Made by a program: the position numbers and the translations under genes. From contig CM055890.1 of assembly GCA_029582165.1 (NCBI GenBank), positions 8,621,787-8,685,786 of the forward strand: DNA of 64,000 bases, read 5' to 3'. This document shows, in pieces, positions 56,201 through 64,000 of this stretch. The notes under the pieces are model-generated. The model saw only the letters and a list, made by a program, of their open reading frames with translations, did no database searches and was not told where the DNA came from. Positions within the stretch are counted from its first letter, which is position 1, and the number at the start of each line of letters is the position of its first letter. Source of the stretch: Portulaca oleracea (taxonomy: Eukaryota; Streptophyta; Magnoliopsida; Caryophyllales; Portulacaceae).

Positions 56201-58594
56201 GAAGTGGAAAAGTGGAGCTTGGATCTTGTTTTGGTGTGAACTTTGGCCTTTAGTCTCAATTTCCTGATCTTTTTAGGATGGTTCGTCATAAAGAGACAAC
56301 TGTCCTAGATATGGTTGCTTAGAATGGGGATCAACACCACTGGATCTTAACTTTCTTGGAAACCGGAATGATTAGGAGCAGGAGGTTGTCTTGAACTTAT
56401 TTGGCTTTGCTTGCTAAGTTTAAAGTCGATCTTGGTGATAACAATGAGATTCTTCAGCCTCTTCACACAAGTGAGTTGTTTGTAGTGAAGAGCTACTTTA
56501 AGGAAATGCTTAAGGAGCTTTCCCCCAGTTGATGCTCCTTATTAGGTTGTATGGAAGTCAAAAGCTCCTTCTAAAGCATGCTTTCTTGCTAAGGCGATTA
56601 TCAAAGGAAATATTCCCATCAAAGATATGCTTAAAAGGGAGAAATCTCAACTTGGCTTGCAGATGTTTAATGTGGTTTGGGAGAGGAAAAGTCCAATAAC
56701 TGCCATCATCTGTTGCCGATGGGTTTCAGCTTTATGGCATTTTTCATTTTCTTCAATGATGGTTAGTTGGATGCAGCCTCAAGGGTTAAAAATTCGAGGA
56801 TCATTGAGGGCAAGTGTAGAACCCTTCATGAATTTGAATTTTTTTTGGTCGTAGTTGGTGTCAAGTTTTCGATCATGGTACAAAAGTCACTTTATTGGAT
56901 GTGTCGATGAAACTTTTGCCGAGAGCTTATGGTTTGGTGCCTTTGAGTCACCTTCTTTTGTTAATGGGTGACATCCCCTTGGCGTGTATTAATACAACTT
57001 TTGATTTCTCATCACAAAAAAAAAAAAAAAAAAGAAAAGAAAAAGAAGTAAAGTTACATGCCTAAGTTCAGTTGTGTGCCTCAATAAGGCTTACTGGCAG
57101 GGTTAAAGAACATAAAGCTTAGTGTTGATCAAATCTCTATTTAACTTTTTCTGAGCATGTAGAGCTCCATATCACACTGTGTAGAGAGTGATGGAACTTC
57201 AGGGTTGTTGATTGGTTTAAGCTGGTTTGTTGTAACAGTTGTGTCCCAAAGATTGAAATGCTTTGCCTAGTGTTACAGAGAGCTTTTTTGTTGTTGTGTG
57301 GTCTGCGGAGAAGTCTAGATATTATGTAAGATGTTTATAATCCCCTATAAACTATGCAATATACTTTTAAAAGATATCTAGATATTGGTGAGGAAGGTTG
57401 TGGAAGCTTCACAATAGCCGTAGATCAAATGGATCTCAACCATTGACTGAGATGAAATAGCATTAATGCCTCGCGAGCGGGCGGGCAGGGGGGGGGGGGG
57501 GAGAGGGGGATGCTCATTCCCTCTAACTATCGTCTATTCTCTTGCTTGCTTAGCATCATTAGCTTAAGTTGAGCATATCTGGAGAAAGCGTGCTACCAAA
57601 CTTGTCTACCTTTGGGGAGAGTCTGCTGAGCTGCAGAGCATAGAGTTCGTGTGAAAGTCATCAGGTTACAGTAAGCGGCAGTGTCTGCAAGAGCCTTTTG
57701 TTTTAAAAAAAACATTCTTTTATCTAAGAAGCAGTTCTCTTCTTTTTCTGCTAACTACTTAAATATACATGTTTTACTGCTATTTTTTTATTCGTCACTT
57801 CGACAGTGGGATAACTTGCCCTTGTAGCAGAGCCAAACTGATGAATATCCTAAGCCTATTTTAATGACTCAGTGGCATTTTTGTGAGTTAAAATAGCAGT
57901 AATGCTATACGGTGGTGGAATCTTTGAAGCCAAGGGTTCGTCTTACTCCAGATTAACTGAGGTGGAGCCTTAGCTTGATCTCATATTATTCTAGTTCTTG
58001 ATTTTGAGGGTTTTTTTTTTTTTTTGGGTGTTTCAAATGCTTTATTTTGTGATTTTGACATATCATCTTACCAGTACTAGCCCAGTATGAAGTTTAGTGC
58101 TGAACGTTTAAGGAGATTGCGAGGATGTGTGTTTTAATTTGTTGTTGTTTTTTTTTAAATGTCTGTAAATGACCTTTTTAAGATGTTATCTTGGGACAAA
58201 TTTATTCTAGCGCCTCTGACTATGTTTTGAGGATGGTCTCTGCCATAATTAATAATTATCCTTGATATGGTAGTCTGGTCTTTGCCTGGTTTTTTCCCCT
58301 AGTTTCCAGACCAGCTAGTTTGCTTTTTGAATATTGATTATGTTATGGTGATTATCTGAACAGATTGCCACAAGATACCTCATACATGAGTTAGCAGGTG
58401 TCCGCCTCACCTCAAAGCTGTGCACCCGTGTGGCTGAAGCTTTTGTGGCTAGGTATGGGAAATATGCTGGCTGGGCACAGACCCTGCTCTTTGTTGCTGA
58501 ATTACCATCTCAAAAGGTGCTAATTTCAACACAATCTAGCACTATGAAAGAGAAGAAAAATCCCGTGCACAAAGAGGAGAAAGTCTGTGGATGA
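53252..58594 (+). CDS. OGG1: 8-oxoguanine DNA glycosylase/lyase
   Basis: Removes 8-oxoguanine opposite cytosine and nicks the strand, in base-excision repair in the nucleus. Three exons: 53252-53976, 54139-54349 and 58364-58594, all with GT-AG boundaries and matching phases (Arg242 is split across the first junction), giving 388 residues. The N-terminal OGG domain carries FPTGQTFRWKKTG. The HhH-GPD core has RQDPLECLIQFLCSSNNN, PGVGPKVAACIALF (catalytic Lys288) and PVDTHVW (catalytic Asp307). I chose the ATG at 53252 (MKRRRRR) because plant OGG1 proteins begin MKR and the basic run suits a nuclear signal; an in-frame ATG at 53201 would add 17 residues. No break is seen. Intron 2 (4014 bp) carries a MITE and a LINE fragment. 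Confidence 0.95.
54741..55183. mobile_element. Candidate hAT-type MITE in OGG1 intron 2
   Basis: A 443 bp segment ending in the inverted pair CATAGTTA and TAACTATG, flanked by an 8 bp near-duplication TTTGAGAT (54733-54740) and TTTGAAAT (55184-55191). The inner part has partly complementary GTCCCAGTTCG and CGGGAACGGGAA-type segments (54775-54835 and 55095-55150). The 8 bp duplication and non-coding content fit hAT. Confidence 0.5.
55340..57047 (+). mobile_element. 5'-truncated LINE fragment with internal tandem duplication
   Basis: A plus-strand fragment in OGG1 intron 2. It has the RT thumb and connection part (LPIYLSLF-like near 55390), the WRFVEEVDAL region, and a degraded zf-RVT part (SKACFLAKAI near 56570). 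It ends in TACAACTTTTGATTTC followed by a poly(A)-rich tail at 57016-57047. The block 55584-56026 is repeated at 56027-56455. Many stops make it inactive. Confidence 0.75.
55584..56455 (+). repeat. 443 bp tandem duplication inside the LINE fragment
   Basis: Both copies start GGTTATGGAGGTTTG and run through TGGTTGG/TGGCTGG, TATTATGGGTGGTTTTGACA and CGTCATAAAGAGACAACT to GGATCTTAACTTT. They have diverged by substitutions and small indels, so the duplication is old relative to the young copia element. Confidence 0.8.
57048..58363 (+). other. Distal part of OGG1 intron 2
   Basis: No gene is seen. It contains poly(G) at 57488-57501 and T runs near 58010 and 58150. The acceptor is TATCTGAACAG at 58363. 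Confidence 0.5.
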
Positions 58595-60045
58595 AGAATG
58601 AAGGCATGTATATTTAATTATTTAGTGACTTGACCATCATGCAGCGCTTAAGTTTTTGTGGCTCAGGCAGTAAATGCAGAGGTTTCTCTAAGTTATATTC
58701 CTTTCACTACTGCAAATTAGTGATGTATCCATTTGCGGATTGAAATTTGGAAGCTTGCTAGCAGTACACATGTTCTGCAGGTCAGTTTCTCTGCCCTTCT
58801 CCTTTTCTGTCTGTCTACAAGTCTATCTGTCTACATGTTGTGGAGAAATTGCTTTTCTGTCTGTCGACTTTCTTTGACAAGGCTTTATAATCTAGTGGTC
58901 TACTTGACCCATTATTCCTCACTTCTCTCAAAGGAAAAATTAGCTAGGATAAGCAAGTAAATTAAGGTTTCCTGTAATCCTGTTGGCTCCTTTAATGTGC
59001 CTGAGATTGATTATCAACAAAATCAAGGGGAGGACAAAGCTCTTCCTGGTTGCAAATCTGAAAGGTTTTGATGAATCCTGTGTTTGCTAAGTTGTGATGC
59101 CTTGAACAATTCTTCTATTCCTCACCATGCAATATCCAAAAATAGCGTGACAGTAATTCAGTGACTTTTGTTTTCACTTTTTATGTGAGATCTATTTCTT
59201 GATTTTAATTTAAATCAAACCCTTGTAATTTTTCCTAGGTGGGGGTTGCATGTATGTGATCTTGGATTTTTTTTTGGTTGAGGGCGGGGATCAAAGATAT
59301 ATTAGTGGGACTTTGTTTCAGTATGGGATAACGTTAATAGTTTCTCTGAAACAACCAATCCAAATTTACTGGACTCAATACCAGTTTGGCCCTGTTATGA
59401 CTAATGACCTATAGCATATGTCGACCAAACAACCTTGAAGGCTTGGCCTAGAGTGATAATTTGTATAAATTTATAAAGGTCAAATTAACTACTATTAGAT
59501 CCTAAAGTTACCCTAGTCACACCCAAAATGGCCCAAAAAAAATATTGAACCTATATTACCTGAACCAAATTGCTCCTCGACCAAGGCAACCTGATTGGAT
59601 TACCAGTGTACCTGCATTACCCTAATTTGAGTCTAGCAAAACAACCTGATTAAGGTTTTGTTCCTTGCAATAGAAAACTTATTGACTGTGGTAATATTGT
59701 TCTTGTCATTATCATAGTAACAGTAGGCGTGAATGGGATTTGCTTAACTATAATGCATTGATCTTAATTCATTGCTGAATAGGACAATTAACAGGGACAA
59801 ATATAGATCTATAAATACAGACCTATAATAAGAAATATAACTGTTATACATTTCTTTTCTTTTCTTTGCATTTGTTTTGTTTTTCAATCTGAAGTTCATC
59901 TTTTTCATGTACATGAATCATGTGTAGTGCCCTTTTTACATCTAATTGCCCTATAATGTTGGAACTCAGCTTATATCCAAATGTCCTCTGTTCTTCAATT
60001 TGGCTTCCAAAGTATAAGGCTCCAGAACTTTAGAACTTGCTAATC
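58595..60045. other. Interval between the convergent OGG1 and beta-galactosidase genes
   Basis: Holds the 3' UTRs of both genes. No coding region or repeat is recognised. TTTTCTTTTCTTTTC at 59851 and several T runs are the only simple features. Confidence 0.4.
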
Positions 60046-62221
60046 TCAGGAACACACTGCTGCAACCAGTAATGATTTTGTTGTGCCTGGGCATGGGTCC
60101 TCTCTGAAAACATCTCTGGATAGGGGAATGATACACCCTTTCTTTCCCTGGCAAGCCTGTTGACAAATTTCAAGGAGAGGGAAAATTCTGAATGTATATC
60201 GAAGTGACGGTAAAAGTTGAGCTTCTTAACAGTTAACATGGGGTAAGTTTACGGGTTGCACAGGCATTGTTTAGCCATCATCTCAAAATTTAGGTTTTTG
60301 GGACCAAAGGAAGTGCAAGTGTCCTAGCAATGTTAAGTGCGTCAATCATCCCATGTGGGTACGTGATATGACATATAGAGCCAGCAGTAGTTGGCCAGTA
60401 TAATAAGATGGCAGACTTTGAGAATAAACTAAGGAAAATTGAATTACAATGATCCCCACTATGGCCATAGCGATAATAATTATCCGAACTTTAGGAATGC
60501 ACCACAGTGAGCAGAACTTTTAGCCCATGGGATTTGGTTTAACCACCAGAGCGCCGGAGAGTGTGATCTTGACCTTTTTAGTTTCACTTCCACTTGGCCT
60601 TCAGAAAATCCATTGGATTTCAAAAATGTTTTAAATAAAGTCAAGCCATGTTAGAAAAGTGCGTCAATCATCCCATGTGGTTACTTGATGACATTTAGAG
60701 CCAGTAGTAGTTTGTTAGTATGATAAGATGAGTAGATGACAGACTTTCTGACTAAACTAAACTAAAGAAAAAGTTTACCTTCTTCACTATGTCAAAGGAG
60801 TTAGGTGTATGGCAACTTCCAAGGGCAGGAGTACTTTGACAATCCCCAAGAGGGTTCCCATAACTTGCGAATACTACATCAGTAATGTAGCTTGTTTTTG
60901 GACATTGAATTTGAATTTGTGGTGCAGATTGAGTTTCCATTGTCAGTCGTCTTCGAGGAAGTTTATCAATATCAGTGGGCAACCATTCACTAGTTTTATT
61001 GTAATTCTGCTCCTTCCATGATAGTACTGGAGGAGGACTTGAATCAGAAATGAGACCACAAACTCTTGTGATTGTCACCCTGTCTATGGTGATGTTAAGA
61101 GGGTCCGCATTTTCTTCTTCTTCTAGTAAAACCAGCGTATTACCCGTGGGCTTGAGGAAGGACCTCGGTATATGGTACCTACAATCATATGCATTTTAGG
61201 TTAATCATAGATTTGCTTTCTGTGTAATCCTAAACCTCTTCAAATTCCAGCCCCAAATAGGACTTGTATTTGTTGGTGTTATTGTTGATAGTTGTTGGAG
61301 GTTAATACTTGATTATCTACTACAATTATGTGGCTCACCATGATTGAGAAGGAGATCCAGCAACTGTGAGGAATGAAACCCAATAGCGGCCAATGCTTTC
61401 TCCATTAACCCAGGCTTCACCCTTCCCCATTGAAAGGAGATTTAGTGCAATTGGATCATCTCCCTCAGGAGCATCAAATGTAGCCTGACAAAGAGAGAAT
61501 TACGTAATTTACATTGGAAAATAAGCAACCAAGCTTCATCTTTACTAGTATTTATCTTTGCTTTCAAGTTATGCAAGTGTTTACCTTGTACCATGTGAGT
61601 GGCTGGTAACTGTGACTGAGATCAGCCCATATGATGTGTTTATTTGCTCCTTCAACTGTGTATACTTGTGACCTCTCTCCTGCCAGTCCAACCTTTCATT
61701 TGAGTTGAACAATTTTATCAGTAAAACTTGGTGACAGTGACTTGCAAATTTCATTCAACTCTAGGGTAAAATTTTGAAAATTTTTGGTTGCTGGATCTAG
61801 AGGTTGCTATTCTGATCTTTGGAAAAATCTTACCTGATAACCCCATTGATAGTTGGTGAAGTCCCTAGTTTCTTGGTTGCTTTGAATTGTTACTCTTTGT
61901 AGTCCTGCTGTCCTCTTCTCAAGATGTGTCCCTCCATCCTTCCAATTTGGTGTAGGGATAAATAGCCATTCCTTAGTAAATCATCAGGAGGGGAAAGTGC
62001 AACACAACGTATGCATTATTTACCTAGGTCTGTAGTCCTGATGATGTCCGATTTAAGGAGGGAAGCTTCTGTGGGATGGGGTTGCATTTTTGAAAAAAAA
62101 CCATATACGGTATTGTTTGTAGCTCAAAGTGTGGGGTTAGTTAGTTGCTTATGGGTTTTCATTTCCATCGTTGTACAATAAAAGAATAACATAAGTGGGA
62201 CTTCAAGGGGATGTTTGCCAT

Positions 62222-62259
<38 letters not shown>

Positions 62260-64000
62260 CCCAGGATCATGTATGATTGCATAGATAATGAGATGAAAAG
62301 GACTAGTTCTGCTCCTTGTAGCACCTGCCTTCTTTGCTAACTTAACAATACCAATCAAAACTCGCGCGCCTTGCTTTGGACAGAGTGACGAGGTCAAATG
62401 TGTGCTGCCTTTACAAGTGTAATAGAGCAGCGGAGATGTGTGATGTGTTTGCTAGTGTAATAGGGCAGTGGAGAGCCAGAGAGGGAATTTTCTTTTTGAA
62501 GACTTTGTTTGAAAAACATCGATTCCTCAGTAACTGGCTTTAGCTAATTAAACAACCCTTTATTTAGAATGCATTGTGATAATTGGATAGGCATCTCCCG
62601 GTGCCATTCTAATATAACTAATCTTCAAAGTGTCCCACCGTTAAGTACTTGTAATCTTCAATGTGCTAATTTAGGTCCAACCCAATTATTTGACTTCTAA
62701 ACAAACAGGTTCAGTCACAAAAACTTAGGACAATGGGTTTTCGCTGGACTAGAATTTGGTTCACATTTGTACAAATTTGGTTCGAATTGCCTGCATTTTA
62801 TGACAATTCTAGGGTAGTCTAGTTTAGCCATAATTTTGCTATCCAAATTTACTAAATTTTCTGTTAAAAATTTAGTCAATGAAGCTTGGGTGTCAAAATT
62901 TCAGGTTGGATCTGGTCGTATATATAATTGCAGTCAATTTTCCCGCAGTTCAAATCATAAATTCAGAAATTCGTGTTCGAACATCAGACACTAGGGTTTG
63001 AGAGTGTTCAATTTGCCGGAACCTGAAATTTTGTAAGTGCTATGCAAATTAAACAGCACCTTTGATCCTTTAAAGCGATGCTTGAAACATGCTTTGTTTT
63101 ATTAACATTTAAATAGTTAAATTACTTCAGGAAATAGTTTTGGGAATCACAATTTCTAGATTGGTGGTCTCATTATTGCGTAATTTTTGTTAGTGGTGCA
63201 ATGTCTGGCTATTGATCGTCAGGGCCATTTTTATGGAGTTGACAATGATACATACCGGTAGTCCAACCATTCCGCTGAGCAGTGAAATGCTATTCACTCC
63301 TTCATTAAGCAAAATTGTACTCTCCAGATTGTAGTTTTGGTTTTTCCTACTTCCATGTGCTGATCCTGGAGAAGTGACAGTCCGTGTGCTATTCATGTAT
63401 GACTGACATACATCATGACCAAAACAAATCATTTTTGTGAAGCAGTAAAAATCTTTACCTATGTATTCGCCATTGACAAATGCATGCAAGATGTGTGCGT
63501 TTGAGCTCACTTGAAGTTTAGGGTTAGTATCAGAAGCTCTGTGTTCGAATCTGCAAAATTAACTTCAGATATCAGCATTGCAGTTTGCTATCATTTCTCC
63601 AGTTCATCCTCATTTCTAACTTTTCATTGAAAGATTCATAAATATATGTCCATATTAGATACGATAAGTTTCTTTTAATTACATTAACGTTGATTTGGTC
63701 TAACTCCAATTGTAACTTGAAGATTGCAGTATTAGATGCATGTATTGTATTTTGATTCTTTTTCGCTGAGGTAAAAATCAAGTTGAGTTTGGGGGTTGAG
63801 ACATACTGGTCTAATGTTGTACCACTGTCTCTTTTATTAACATCTATCTACATTTGATCAGGTAAATCTAGCCATGTGTGGGAGAAGTGGATGAAGATGA
63901 TTAATCCATATGCACCTGAAAGTATACCAAAGGTAATCTGAGGCATCCTTTGTGGTGCTTATTTGATCCAGTAGTCTGTTTGATTGAAGCAAGTGTTGAT
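60046..64000 (-). CDS. Plant beta-galactosidase (GH35), C-terminal part with SUEL domain
   Basis: Minus strand, with its 5' part outside the window. It releases terminal beta-galactose from cell-wall polymers and is normally secreted. Eight exons are visible, all with GT-AG boundaries and consistent phases: 63916-64000 (continuing outwards), 63459-63550, 63256-63365, 61834-61938, 61585-61692, 61339-61484, 60779-61178 and 60046-60156, together 384 residues and a stop. Landmarks in order are [81 protein letters not shown] and [13 protein letters not shown] galactose-binding (SUEL) lectin domain follows: [23 protein letters not shown] and [10 protein letters not shown], ending VAAVCS. The catalytic glutamates lie outside the window. 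No break was found. It converges on OGG1. Which family member it is cannot be decided here. Confidence 0.93.
62224..62254. repeat. Poly(A) tract in a beta-galactosidase intron
   Basis: 31 A in the 1317 bp intron 61939-63255. It could be the tail of a small retroposed sequence inserted in plus orientation, but no body or target duplication is recognised. Confidence 0.6.

Overview
The window is nuclear DNA from a flowering plant, most likely a eudicot. Three host genes have intron-exon structures and protein sequences typical of land plants. Most of the rest is plant mobile DNA: Ty1/copia, Ty3/gypsy of the Athila/Tat type, L1-type LINEs, Mutator-like elements, MITEs and a Cassandra-like 5S-derived fragment. 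Species cannot be assigned from the sequence. There are no operons, CRISPR arrays or bacterial features.

Layout: 1-3553 is degenerate tandem repeat DNA (a decayed short-unit array, then a satellite of about 115 bp), interrupted by a complete non-autonomous Mutator-like element (1197-2160) with ~315 bp inverted repeats and a perfect 9 bp target duplication. 3554-4717 is an alternating array of (TA)n tracts and two related MITEs. 4718-8822 is a decayed L1-type LINE. 8823-9243 is microsatellite plus a duplicated segment. 9244-12854 is a decayed minus-strand copia element with one LTR. 12856-13003 is a 5S-derived (Cassandra-like) fragment fused to a 5'-truncated plus-strand gypsy element (13004-20185: RT, RNase H, integrase, a downstream extra ORF and a long 3' noncoding part). 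20186-23134 holds a coiled-coil ORF and a broken minus-strand MULE transposase. 23138-28781 is a minus-strand, gag-only relative of the gypsy element whose 3' part mirrors 18605-20185. 28782-30390 is a 5'-truncated minus-strand LINE. 30586-36725 is a plus-strand LINE carrying an RNase H domain.

The gene-bearing part starts near 37000. A Josephin-domain (ataxin-3-like) deubiquitinase on the plus strand has its start codon at 41243 and its stop at 49638. Its 7.6 kb coding intron contains a very young, complete copia insertion (42242-47215) with LTRs differing at one base in 288. Next come a 873 bp Tourist/Harbinger-like element with a large GA-rich core (50161-51033) and a 208 bp tandem repeat near 52.3 kb. 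An OGG1-type 8-oxoguanine DNA glycosylase follows (53252-58594, three exons), with a MITE and an internally duplicated LINE fragment in its second intron. The window ends in the 3' half of a convergent minus-strand plant beta-galactosidase gene (GH35 with a C-terminal SUEL lectin domain).

The three host genes have separate jobs (ubiquitin removal, base-excision repair, cell-wall galactose release) and show no sign of acting together. The least explained structure is a set of 17-18 bp near-perfect palindromes with ACGG/CCGT arms, clustered in the copia LTR, the gypsy LTR and the post-pol region of the second gypsy element.
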